Positions 1 through 6,467 are shown, counted from the stretch's first letter. The stretch is DNA of 9,645 bases from Actinomycetales bacterium UBA1383 (GCA_002305415.1 DBQX01000102.1:1-9645), one strand, 5' to 3'. Made by a program: numbers and translations. Notes: generated from the letters alone by a model not told the origin.

Positions 1-783
1 CAGGCCCGCGAGGCGCGGCTCTACATCCTCGACGTGATGGGCGAGGCGATCGACTCGCCCGACGAGATGGCCCCGACCGCTCCCCGCGTGATCACGGTGC
101 ACGTGCCGATCGACAAGATCGGCGAGGTCATCGGTCCCAAGGGCAAGATGATCAACCAGATCCAGGAGGACACCGGCGCCGATATCACCATCGAGGACGA
201 CGGCACGGTCTACATCGGCGCCGTCGACGCGGCCTCGGCCGAGGCCGCCCGCTCGATGGTGAACGCCATCGCCAACCCGCAGATGCCGGAGATCGGTGAG
301 CGCTACGTCGGCACCGTGGTCAAGACGACCACCTTCGGTGCCTTCGTCTCGCTCACGCCGGGCAAGGACGGGTTGCTGCACATCTCCCAGATCCGGAAGC
401 TCAGTGGCGGCAAGCGCGTCGAGGACGTCGAGGAGGTGCTGCCCGTCGGCTCGAAGGTCGAGGTGGAGCTCGCCGAGATCGACGCCCGCGGCAAGCTCTC
501 CCTCTGGGCCGTCGTCGACGGCGAGGCCGGAGCCGCCGAGCCGGCCGAGCGCCGGCCGGAGCGGGGCGACCGCCCGGAGCGGGGCGAGCGTCCCGAGCGC
601 GGCGACCGTCCCGAGCGCGGCGACCGTCCGGAGCGGGGCGACCGCTCCGACAACGGGCGGCAGCAGCGCACGGGTGAGCGTCGTCCGCGGCAGCGGACCC
701 GCCACCGGGGCGACGACGCCCAGCCGTCCGCCGTCGAGTCACTCGGCTCCGACGCCGGCTTCGGCGACGGTCAGCCGGAGTAA
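1..783 (+). CDS. pnp: Polyribonucleotide nucleotidyltransferase (PNPase), C-terminal part
   Basis: This is the 3' end of the gene for PNPase, the phosphate-dependent 3'-5' exoribonuclease that degrades mRNA and can add 3' tails in reverse. The frame is open from base 1, and 260 residues remain before TAA. The two catalytic RNase PH-like domains lie upstream of the window. The fragment begins in the helix before the KH domain, which spans about residues 32-90 and carries the RNA-binding GxxG loop as G45-P-K-G48. The S1 RNA-binding domain follows at about 99-169, with the typical GAFV and GLLHIS segments. After residue 175 comes a low-complexity tail containing five tandem RPERGD-type hexapeptides, then an Arg/Gln-rich and finally an acidic stretch. 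Charged, probably disordered tails are common in actinobacterial PNPases. Identification is secure; only the start is unseen. A strong hairpin follows 11 bases after the stop. Confidence 0.97.
   Translation, partial: QAREARLYILDVMGEAIDSPDEMAPTAPRVITVHVPIDKIGEVIGPKGKMINQIQEDTGADITIEDDGTVYIGAVDAASAEAARSMVNAIANPQMPEIGERYVGTVVKTTTFGAFVSLTPGKDGLLHISQIRKLSGGKRVEDVEEVLPVGSKVEVELAEIDARGKLSLWAVVDGEAGAAEPAERRPERGDRPERGERPERGDRPERGDRPERGDRSDNGRQQRTGERRPRQRTRHRGDDAQPSAVESLGSDAGFGDGQPE
553..642 (+). repeat. Five tandem 18-bp units encoding RPERGD/E in the PNPase tail
   Basis: Five consecutive in-frame 18-base units (553-570, 571-588, 589-606, 607-624, 625-642) encode RPERGD, RPERGE, RPERGD, RPERGD and RPERGD. 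The units differ only at a few bases, mostly third codon positions, so the array arose by unit duplication and is likely to vary in copy number between strains. Arg-Gly-rich repeats of this kind often bind RNA or promote condensation. That role is inferred here, not shown. Confidence 0.9.
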
Positions 784-794
784 CCGCAATCGAA

Positions 795-832
795 CGAGGA
801 GGGCCCGGGTCTTTTGATCCGGGCCCTCCTCG
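795..832 (+). terminator. Hairpin terminator after pnp
   Basis: Bases 795-808 pair perfectly with 819-832 (14 bp, almost all G/C). A G-T and a T-A pair extend the stem to a six-base loop, CTTTTG. The hairpin lies 11 bases after the pnp stop. No T-run follows the stem, which is common for actinobacterial terminators; the only T-run is in the loop. It probably ends pnp transcription and separates it from the importer genes. Confidence 0.75.
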
Positions 833-948
833 CATGTGCTCGGCGACGTCGGGGACGTTGCAGAACTGTTATGCGGGGATTCCGCGCGCCCGCTGTGGTC
901 TGTGCCACTCTAGGACCACCCCACGAGCATGAAAGCAAAGGAGCGGTC
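833..948 (+). promoter_or_regulatory. Leader region of the importer operon, no clear promoter
   Basis: The importer must be transcribed from here if the pnp hairpin terminates, but I see no convincing -35/-10 pair. CACTCT (906-911) and TAGGAC (911-916) are imperfect -10 candidates with no -35 partner, and TTGCAG at 858-863 has no -10 at the right distance. No clear operator palindrome is visible. A seven-codon reading frame, MKAKERS, runs 929-952; its TGA overlaps the ATG of the binding-protein gene. Confidence 0.3.
937..943 (+). promoter_or_regulatory. Ribosome binding site AAAGGAG fixing the start of the binding-protein gene
   Basis: AAAGGAG lies five bases upstream of the ATG at 949. It selects this start over in-frame candidates further upstream, which would put non-signal sequence ahead of the lipoprotein signal peptide. 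Confidence 0.85.
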
Positions 949-2250
949 ATGAGAAACCCGAAACTGATGGGAGTTGTCGGCACACTGGCGGCGATGTCCC
1001 TCGCGCTGGGCGCCTGCGGTGGAGACAGCGGTGGCGGCGGCGACAGCGGTGACACCACGGTCTCCATCTGGACCAGCGTCGATGCACCCGTCATGCAGGG
1101 CCTCGAGGCAGCCACGGCAGAACTGGCGGCCGACAGCGGCATCACGATCGAGTGGGAGAAGGTCGAGAACATCAACCAGCTCATCATGACGAAGCTCGGC
1201 GCCGCTGACGCTCCGGACATCGCCATGATCCCCCAGCCCGGCGTCGTCGCGGACCTCGCCTCACGTGATGGCATCTACCCCCTCGACGATGTCCTGGACA
1301 AGGCCGCGCTCGAGTCCACGATGGTCCCCGGTACGCTCGAGGCCGGGACGGTGGACGGCTCCCTGTACGGTCTGCTCGTCAGCATGAACGTGAAGGGCCT
1401 TGTCTGGTACAACAAGCCCGCGTGGACCGAGGCAGGATACCCCACCGAGATCGCGACCATCGATGAACTCAACGACCTGACAGAGCAGATCAAGGCTGAC
1501 GGCAACACACCGTGGTGCATGGGCATCGAGTCCGACACCGCGACCGGTTGGCCGGCCACCGACTGGTTCGAGGTTCTCGTCGCCAAGTACGGTGGCGCGG
1601 AGACATACCGTCAGTGGGTTGCCAACGAGGTCCCGTTCGACTCCGACGTGGTCCGTGAGGCAGCCGCGACCTTCGAGAACCTCCTGTTCACCGAGGGCAA
1701 CTCTCTCGGTGGGCGCACCGCGATCGCCAGCACCAACTTCGGCACCGCCGGGAACCCGATGTTCGCCGAGGGCTCGCCGCAGTGCTGGATGTACATGCAG
1801 GGCTCGTTCATCACGGGCTTCTTCCCCGACGCCACCAAGTCGGACCTCGACACCAACGTCGGGCTGTTCGGATTCCCGCCGGCCGAGGCCGGGGGCGAGA
1901 ACCCCGTCGTCGGCGGTGGCGACCTGGCCGTCATGTTGAACGAGAACGAGGCGACCAAGACCGCGATGCAGATCCTCGCTGACCCGAACGTGGGCAACGA
2001 GGCTGCTCCGATCAGCTCCTTCATCAGTCCTCACAAGACCTTTGACATGGCCCTCTACCCGAACGAGACGACCCGGGCCGTGGCACAGGTCGCCTACGAC
2101 TCCACGGCGTTCCTCTTCGACGGTTCCGACCAGATGCCCGGCGAGGTTGGGGCCGGCAGTTTCTGGAGCGAGATGACATCGTGGATCTCGGGTGGTCAGG
2201 ACCTCGACACCACTCTCAGCAACATCGACGCCAGTTGGCCCGCGCAGTAA
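949..2250 (+). CDS. Carbohydrate ABC transporter, substrate-binding lipoprotein (alpha-glucoside type)
   Basis: This 433-residue extracellular solute-binding protein should capture a sugar outside the membrane and deliver it to the two permeases encoded downstream. It has a lipoprotein signal: positive N-terminus (R2, K5), hydrophobic stretch 6-20, lipobox L20-G-A-C23, then a Gly/Ser-rich linker typical of lipid-anchored binding proteins. The mature part has the usual layout of sugar-binding proteins, with an early WTSVD strand, a GLLVSMNVKGLVWYNK segment, and a CMGIESDTATGWPATDWFE segment. That last segment resembles AglE-type alpha-glucoside binding proteins. The substrate is not proven; sucrose, trehalose, maltose or glucosylglycerol are all possible. 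The start at 949 is chosen for its ribosome binding site and signal peptide. Codon use is less GC-rich than in the flanking housekeeping genes. A large hairpin separates it from the permease genes, consistent with higher expression of the binding protein. Confidence 0.92.
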   Translation: MRNPKLMGVVGTLAAMSLALGACGGDSGGGGDSGDTTVSIWTSVDAPVMQGLEAATAELAADSGITIEWEKVENINQLIMTKLGAADAPDIAMIPQPGVVADLASRDGIYPLDDVLDKAALESTMVPGTLEAGTVDGSLYGLLVSMNVKGLVWYNKPAWTEAGYPTEIATIDELNDLTEQIKADGNTPWCMGIESDTATGWPATDWFEVLVAKYGGAETYRQWVANEVPFDSDVVREAAATFENLLFTEGNSLGGRTAIASTNFGTAGNPMFAEGSPQCWMYMQGSFITGFFPDATKSDLDTNVGLFGFPPAEAGGENPVVGGGDLAVMLNENEATKTAMQILADPNVGNEAAPISSFISPHKTFDMALYPNETTRAVAQVAYDSTAFLFDGSDQMPGEVGAGSFWSEMTSWISGGQDLDTTLSNIDASWPAQ

Positions 2251-2265
2251 GGCATTGACCAACAA

Positions 2266-2318
2266 CACCGGGTGTCGCGGGGCGGGCTCCATCTGGAACC
2301 GCCCCGCGACACCCGGTG
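2266..2318 (+). terminator. Perfect 20-bp intercistronic hairpin between binding-protein and permease genes
   Basis: Bases 2266-2285 are the exact reverse complement of 2299-2318 (20 bp). Inside the 13-base loop, TCC/GGA can pair again around an ATCT tetraloop. It lies 15 bases after the binding-protein stop and 40 bases before the permease start, with no T-run behind it. The position matches intercistronic hairpins, such as that after malE in enteric mal operons, that protect the upstream mRNA or cause partial termination so the binding protein is made in excess. Full termination is less likely because no obvious permease promoter follows. Confidence 0.85.
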
Positions 2319-2340
2319 ACGGGTTATCGTCGATGCCACC

Positions 2341-2348
2341 GGAAGGGG
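2341..2348 (+). promoter_or_regulatory. Ribosome binding site GGAAGGGG of the first permease
   Basis: GGAAGGGG ends 10 bases before the ATG at 2359 and 16 before the alternative ATG at 2365. The distance is long but favours 2359. Confidence 0.55.
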
Positions 2349-2358
2349 TTCTTCAGAA

Positions 2359-3342
2359 ATGTTAATGAAGTCAGCGAGTGCACTCGTAACGGTTGTCGCC
2401 GGCATCGTCATTGCTCTCGGAGTATTCTGGGTGCTCAACAAGCTGGCGGAGCTCCTGCCAGCGAAGTGGGAGGGCCGGATCAAGCCCTACCTGTACATTC
2501 TGCCTGCGTACTTGGCAATTACCATCTATCTCCTCTATCCCACCTTGGTGACGTTCATCAACAGCTTCAAGGACCGCTCGAGCACCGAATGGGTGGGCTT
2601 CACGAACTACGGAGAACTGTTCTCAGACACGGGCTTCCGCGAAACACTCTTCAACACGCTCCTCTGGGTTGCCATCGTCCCCGCGGTCACGATCACGATC
2701 GGTCTGGCGGTGGCGGTTCTCGCCGACCGTCTCGGACCGAAGTCCGAGAACCTCGTGAAGACGATGATTTTCCTGCCGATGGCCATCTCGATGGTTGGGG
2801 CAGCCACCGTGTGGCGCTTCGTGTATGACATCCAGCCCGCGGGGCAGCCGCAGACAGGCCTCCTCAATGCCGTGTGGACGGCTTTTGGGCGTGATCCCGT
2901 GCCGTGGCTCCAGACCAGCACCTTCCGGCTCAACACCCTGCTACTCATGGTGATCCTGTTGTGGGCGCAGGTCGGCTATGCCATGGTTCTGCTCTCGGCG
3001 GCGATCAAGGCGGTGCCGGTTGACACCCTGGAGGCGGCCCGGATCGACGGCGCCAATGAACGGCAGGTCTTCTTCCGTGTGGTCCTCCCCCAGGTGAAGG
3101 GCACCATCATCGCCGTGTTCGTCACGGTGACCATCATGGTGATGAAGATCTTCGACATCGTGTACACGAACACGAACGGTCAGTTCAAGACCAACGTCCT
3201 GGCCAACGAGTTCATCAACGAACTGACCACCAACTTCAACTACGGTGCGGCATCCGCGATCGTCGTCGTACTGATGATTGCCGTGATTCCCATCATGATG
3301 TACCAGGTCAAGAACTTCCGTGAGCAGGAGGCGTCCTCATGA
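2359..3342 (+). CDS. Carbohydrate ABC transporter permease, MalF/AglF type
   Basis: This 327-residue inner-membrane subunit forms half of the sugar channel. Hydrophobic segments lie at about residues 6-26, 44-66, 97-121, 135-155, 192-216, 250-270 and 300-320. The cytoplasmic EAA loop that docks on the ATPase is clear at E225-A-A-R-I-D-G231, followed by a VVLP segment. The N-terminal extra membrane segment and the phrases PYLYILPA, NTLLWVAIVP, MIFLPMAIS and VGAATVWRFVYD resemble AglF-type alpha-glucoside permeases. The start at 2359 is preferred to the ATG at 2365 because of the upstream GGAAGGGG; the difference is two residues. The gene overlaps the next permease by ATGA, so the two are probably translationally coupled. 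Codon use is noticeably richer in A/T, especially near the start (30 of 60 bases in 2341-2400 are G or C). Confidence 0.93.
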   Translation: MLMKSASALVTVVAGIVIALGVFWVLNKLAELLPAKWEGRIKPYLYILPAYLAITIYLLYPTLVTFINSFKDRSSTEWVGFTNYGELFSDTGFRETLFNTLLWVAIVPAVTITIGLAVAVLADRLGPKSENLVKTMIFLPMAISMVGAATVWRFVYDIQPAGQPQTGLLNAVWTAFGRDPVPWLQTSTFRLNTLLLMVILLWAQVGYAMVLLSAAIKAVPVDTLEAARIDGANERQVFFRVVLPQVKGTIIAVFVTVTIMVMKIFDIVYTNTNGQFKTNVLANEFINELTTNFNYGAASAIVVVLMIAVIPIMMYQVKNFREQEASS

Positions 3343-4286
3343 GCAACGTCACCACGCAGGGCACCGTCGCTGCGTCGACTGCGGCAACGGTCACCAAGGG
3401 CAAGGTGAAGGCCGGGGGTCACGCTGATGCCAACCCCGCCAAGGCCGGGTGGTTCACGAAGATCCTGCTCGGCATCCTCGTGATTCTGTGGACCGTTCCG
3501 ACTCTGGGCACCCTCGTGACGTCCTTCCGGACACTCGATGACGCCAACACGAGCGGGTGGTGGGAAGTCTTCTACACGCCGGAACTCTGGTCGCGCCTGA
3601 CCGTGCAGAACTACGTCGACGCGTGGAACGGCGGAGGGGCATCGACCGCGAACATGGGTGAATCGTTCATCAACAGCTTCGCGATCGCGCTGCCTTCCAC
3701 CTTCATTCCGATCCTGATCGCGGCTTTTGCGGCCTACGCCTTCACGTTCATGGAGTTCAAGGGTCGCGAGACCCTGTTCATCGTGATCGTGAGCCTGCTC
3801 GTGGTCCCCAACTTCGTGGCATTCATTCCGCTGCAGCAGATCTACAACAACCTGCAGTTGGTCAGCTTCCCCAAGGTGTGGCTTGCCCACGTGGGATTCG
3901 GGATGTCGCTCGCGATCTTCATTCTGCGTAATTACATGCAGACGCTTCCCAAGTCAGTGATCGAGTCGGCGAAGATCGACGGTGCCTCGCACTACAAGAT
4001 CTTCTACCAGCTCATCCTCCCGATGTCCGTGCCGGCACTGGCGGCCTTCGCGATCTTCCAGTTCCTGTGGGTCTGGAATGACCTCATGGTGGCACTGGTC
4101 TTCCTCGGCCCCGGTGACGATGAGCCCGTGACGGTTGCCCTCACCGGCCTGCGGAACCAGCTCGGTCAGGGGTGGAACCTCACCACAGCGGGCGGCATCC
4201 TCTCGATGCTGGTCCCGATGGCGGTGTTCCTCATGCTGCAGCGCTACTTCGTCCGCGGACTTACTGCGGGGGCTGTGAAGGGCTGA
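3339..4286 (+). CDS. Carbohydrate ABC transporter permease, MalG/AglG type
   Basis: This 315-residue subunit is the second half of the membrane channel. A hydrophilic Ala/Thr/Lys/Gly-rich stretch of about 38 residues precedes the first membrane segment (about 40-62), longer than in many MalG homologues. Further membrane segments lie at about 113-137, 145-165, 185-200, 228-250 and 285-305. The EAA loop is E209-S-A-K-I-D-G215, followed by QLILP. The C-terminus ends shortly after the last helix, in LQRYFVRGLTAGAVKG, typical of MalG-type permeases. The start is firm: AGGAGG at 3326-3331 is seven bases before ATG 3339, and that ATG overlaps the stop of the previous gene. No ATPase gene follows; instead a 16-bp hairpin closes the operon 13 bases after the stop. 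The nucleotide-binding subunit must come from another locus. Confidence 0.93.
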   Translation: MSNVTTQGTVAASTAATVTKGKVKAGGHADANPAKAGWFTKILLGILVILWTVPTLGTLVTSFRTLDDANTSGWWEVFYTPELWSRLTVQNYVDAWNGGGASTANMGESFINSFAIALPSTFIPILIAAFAAYAFTFMEFKGRETLFIVIVSLLVVPNFVAFIPLQQIYNNLQLVSFPKVWLAHVGFGMSLAIFILRNYMQTLPKSVIESAKIDGASHYKIFYQLILPMSVPALAAFAIFQFLWVWNDLMVALVFLGPGDDEPVTVALTGLRNQLGQGWNLTTAGGILSMLVPMAVFLMLQRYFVRGLTAGAVKG

Positions 4287-4299
4287 TCCGCTTCACTCG

Positions 4300-4334
4300 A
4301 CGGCCGGTCGCGGAGCCTCTCCGCGACCGGCCGT
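4300..4334 (+). terminator. Hairpin terminator closing the importer operon
   Basis: Bases 4300-4315 pair perfectly with 4319-4334 (16 bp) around a three-base loop, CCT. No T-run follows. It begins 13 bases after the last permease stop and ends only six bases before the TAGAAT box of the next gene, so terminator and promoter are packed together. Any -35 contact of that promoter would fall inside the hairpin. Confidence 0.8.
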
Positions 4335-4340
4335 TCGCCG

Positions 4341-4346
4341 TAGAAT
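4341..4346 (+). promoter_or_regulatory. Likely -10 box TAGAAT for a leaderless M16 peptidase mRNA
   Basis: TAGAAT fits the actinobacterial -10 pattern TANNNT. Exactly seven bases separate it from ATG 4354, placing transcription start at or next to the start codon. There is no Shine-Dalgarno sequence. An ATG at 4345 lies inside this box and is therefore an unlikely start. Confidence 0.6.
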
Positions 4347-4353
4347 GACCCGG

Positions 4354-5715
4354 ATGCCAGAGAGCCCGTGGTCCGCCGTGCCGCTCCCGGCCGTCGCCTC
4401 CACCGACGCCGACGCCACCGTGAACCTCTCCCAGGACGGTGCGCTGATCAGGCGCACGGTGCTGCCGGGAGGCATCCGCGTCCTCACCGAGGACATTCCG
4501 GCCATGCGCTCCGCGGCGTTCGGTGCCTGGGTGGCGGTTGGCTCCCGCGACGAGTTGGAGGAACACGCCGGCTCCACCCACTTCCTGGAGCACCTGCTCT
4601 TCAAGGGCACGCCGACGCGGAGCGCGTACGACATCGCCGCCGCCTTCGACGCCGTCGGGGGGGAGGCCAACGCCGCCACCGCGAAGAACTACACCTGCTA
4701 CTACGCGCGGGTGCTCGACGTGGACCTGCCGCTGGCGAGTGACGTCCTCATGGACATGATGACCTCCTCGCTCCTCGATGCCGGCGACGTCGAGACAGAA
4801 CGCGAGGTCATCCTGGAGGAGCTCGCGATGGCGCTGGACGACCCGGCCGACCTCGTCCACGAGCGCTTCTCCGAGACCGTGCTCGCCGGCCATCCCCTCG
4901 GCCGCCCCATCGGCGGCACGCCCGAGACGATCAGGGCGCTCGGCCGTGACGCGGTGCTCGCGCACTACCGGACCCACTACGTCCCGGGCGAACTGGTCGT
5001 CACCGCCGCGGGCAACATCAACCACGACGCCATCTGCGAGTCGGTGCAGGCCGGCGCACGAGCAGCGGGCTGGGTGCTGGCGGAGGACGCCGTGCCCGCC
5101 GGCCGCCGCGTGGCGGGTACGGCGATCCACGGCCCGTCGACCACGCTGACCATCCCGCGGGCCACGGAGCAGGCGCACGTGATCATCGGCGGGCCTGGCC
5201 TGTCGAACGCGGACCCCCGGCGTTTCGCGCTGGCTGTTGCCTCGACGATCCTCGGCGGCGGCATGAGTTCGCGTCTCTTCCAGGAGATCCGTGAGAAGCG
5301 CGGCCTCGCCTACAACACCTACTCCTTCACCTCGGGCTACGCCGAGGGCGGACTGTTCGGAGCCTATGCGGCCTGTGCGCCGTCGAAGGTCGCCACCGTG
5401 GTCGAGCTGGTGAGGGCAGAACTGGCCCGCCTCGTCTCCGAGCCCGCCTCCGCGGAGGAGTTGCGGCGGGCGATCGGGCAGATCTGCGGCACGTTCGTGC
5501 TGGGCTCCGAGGACACCGGGGCCCGCATGACCCGGCTGGGGTTGGCGGAGGTGGTCACCGGCCGGCTCATGAGCTTCGAGGAGACCCTTGCCAGCTACCG
5601 CGCGGTCACCGCCGCCGACGTCCAACGGGTGGCTGCCGACCTCCTCGCGGCGGACCCCACGCTCGTCGTCGTGGGTCCGGAACGGGCCTGCGCCGCCGCG
5701 GAGGCGCTAGCCTGA
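4354..5715 (+). CDS. M16 family zinc metallopeptidase (PepR-like)
   Basis: This 453-residue protein belongs to the M16 (insulinase/mitochondrial processing peptidase) family. The inverted zinc motif HxxEH is present as H76-F-L-E79-H80, and the third zinc ligand is E156 in the VILEE segment, 76 residues after H80 as in mitochondrial processing peptidase. E79 would be the catalytic base. The C-terminal half keeps the family segment FQEIREKRGLAY and a following Gly-rich stretch. No signal peptide is visible, so it probably acts in the cytoplasm; the substrate is unknown. The length fits single-chain bacterial M16B enzymes, which usually dimerise. ATG 4354 is preferred over the in-frame ATG 4345 because of the TAGAAT box. 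The gene next to pnp in mycobacteria is called pepR and is the likely orthologue. dapB follows after five bases. Confidence 0.93.
   Translation: MPESPWSAVPLPAVASTDADATVNLSQDGALIRRTVLPGGIRVLTEDIPAMRSAAFGAWVAVGSRDELEEHAGSTHFLEHLLFKGTPTRSAYDIAAAFDAVGGEANAATAKNYTCYYARVLDVDLPLASDVLMDMMTSSLLDAGDVETEREVILEELAMALDDPADLVHERFSETVLAGHPLGRPIGGTPETIRALGRDAVLAHYRTHYVPGELVVTAAGNINHDAICESVQAGARAAGWVLAEDAVPAGRRVAGTAIHGPSTTLTIPRATEQAHVIIGGPGLSNADPRRFALAVASTILGGGMSSRLFQEIREKRGLAYNTYSFTSGYAEGGLFGAYAACAPSKVATVVELVRAELARLVSEPASAEELRRAIGQICGTFVLGSEDTGARMTRLGLAEVVTGRLMSFEETLASYRAVTAADVQRVAADLLAADPTLVVVGPERACAAAEALA
5708..5713 (+). promoter_or_regulatory. Likely -10 box TAGCCT for leaderless dapB mRNA
   Basis: TAGCCT lies in the last codons of the M16 gene and is separated from GTG 5721 by exactly seven bases. 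The only purine run, GAGGG at 5714-5718, is two bases from the start codon, too close to act as a ribosome binding site. A leaderless transcript therefore fits, though read-through from the M16 gene is also possible. Confidence 0.5.
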
Positions 5716-5720
5716 GGGTC

Positions 5721-6461
5721 GTGGCTATCCGGGTTGCAGTCGTCGGCGCCGACGGGCGCATGGGCAGGCAGGTGTGCGCGGCGGTCGCGGCCGCGCCCGA
5801 CATGGAACTGGTGGCGCGCCTCGACGTCGGCTCGGACGTCGGCTCGCTCGCAGGCCGGGCGGACGTTGCCGTGGACTTCACCGTCCCGGGCGTCACCGAG
5901 ATGCACGTCCACACGCTGCTCGACGCCGGTATCCGCACGGTCGTCGGCACGACCGGCTGGACCGACGACGCCCTCGCCCGCGTGCGGGAGCACGCCGAGG
6001 AAGCTGGCGTTCCCGTCCTCATCGCCCCCAACTTTGCCCTCTCCGCGGTGCTCGCCATGGTCTTCGCCCGGAAGGCGGCCGCCTGGTTCGACTCGGCGGA
6101 AGTGATCGAACTCCACCACCCGGACAAGGCCGACGCGCCATCGGGCACCGCGATCCACACCGCCCGCGGGATCGCGGCCGCCCGGCACGCGGCGGGGCAG
6201 GGGGCGATGCCGGACGCCACCACGTCCGGGCTTGCCGGTGCCCGCGGGGCCGTCGTCGACGGTGTCCACGTGCACTCGGTCCGGCTGCGCGGGCTGGTCG
6301 CCCACGAGGAGGTCGTGCTGGGCAATCCCGGCGAGCAGCTCACCATCCGCACCGACTCCTTCGACCGGTCGAGCTTCATGCCGGGGGTGCTGCTGGCCAT
6401 CCGCGAGGGCGGCTCCCGCCCGGGTCTGACGGTCGGCCTGGAGGCCCTGCTCGACCTGTAG
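5721..6461 (+). CDS. dapB: 4-hydroxy-tetrahydrodipicolinate reductase
   Basis: DapB reduces the product of DapA to tetrahydrodipicolinate with NAD(P)H, the second committed step of diaminopimelate and lysine synthesis; diaminopimelate is also a cell-wall component. The 246-residue length matches mycobacterial DapB (about 245). The N-terminal Rossmann fold carries G9-A-D-G12-R-M-G15 for the dinucleotide. The active-site signature is E130-L-H-H-P-D-K136 followed by ADAPSGTA: H132 and K136 correspond to the catalytic His and Lys, and the SGT segment binds substrate. The start is GTG at 5721, giving MAIRVAVVGADG, right at the expected beginning of the first strand. It is preceded by a TAGCCT box and no Shine-Dalgarno sequence. 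The gene converges with the acetyltransferase gene with only four bases between stops. Confidence 0.97.
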   Translation: MAIRVAVVGADGRMGRQVCAAVAAAPDMELVARLDVGSDVGSLAGRADVAVDFTVPGVTEMHVHTLLDAGIRTVVGTTGWTDDALARVREHAEEAGVPVLIAPNFALSAVLAMVFARKAAAWFDSAEVIELHHPDKADAPSGTAIHTARGIAAARHAAGQGAMPDATTSGLAGARGAVVDGVHVHSVRLRGLVAHEEVVLGNPGEQLTIRTDSFDRSSFMPGVLLAIREGGSRPGLTVGLEALLDL

Positions 6462-6467
6462 CAGGTC
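6453..6467. terminator. Possible small bidirectional hairpin over the two converging stop codons
   Basis: GACCTG (6453-6458) and CAGGTC (6462-6467) form a 6-bp stem around TAG, the dapB stop. The structure spans the last codon of both dapB and the opposing acetyltransferase gene. It is short and has no T-run on either side, so its role as a shared terminator is uncertain. Confidence 0.3.

Noticed and set aside
814..948. Upstream extension of the binding-protein frame starting at 814
   Set aside because: It would begin inside the pnp terminator and add 45 residues before a perfect lipoprotein signal peptide; ATG 949 has the ribosome binding site.
2255..2260. TTGACC resembling a -35 box just after the binding-protein stop
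   Set aside because: The position 17 bases downstream falls in the GC-rich arm of the hairpin and has no -10-like sequence, so a promoter for the permeases is not supported.
1261..2292. 343-codon minus-strand frame across the binding-protein gene
   Set aside because: It is antisense to a clear lipoprotein gene, has no ribosome binding site or recognisable domain, and starts beyond the 2266-2318 hairpin arm.
795..4334. The two flanking hairpins as terminal inverted repeats of a mobile element
   Set aside because: The stems at 795-832 and 4300-4334 are each self-complementary but do not match one another in sequence, and there is no transposase or target duplication.
4261..5625. 454-codon open frame on the minus strand
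   Set aside because: It is antisense to the M16 gene, whose zinc motif and family segments are intact. The predicted product is Gly/Arg/His-rich low complexity, as expected of a GC-rich shadow frame.
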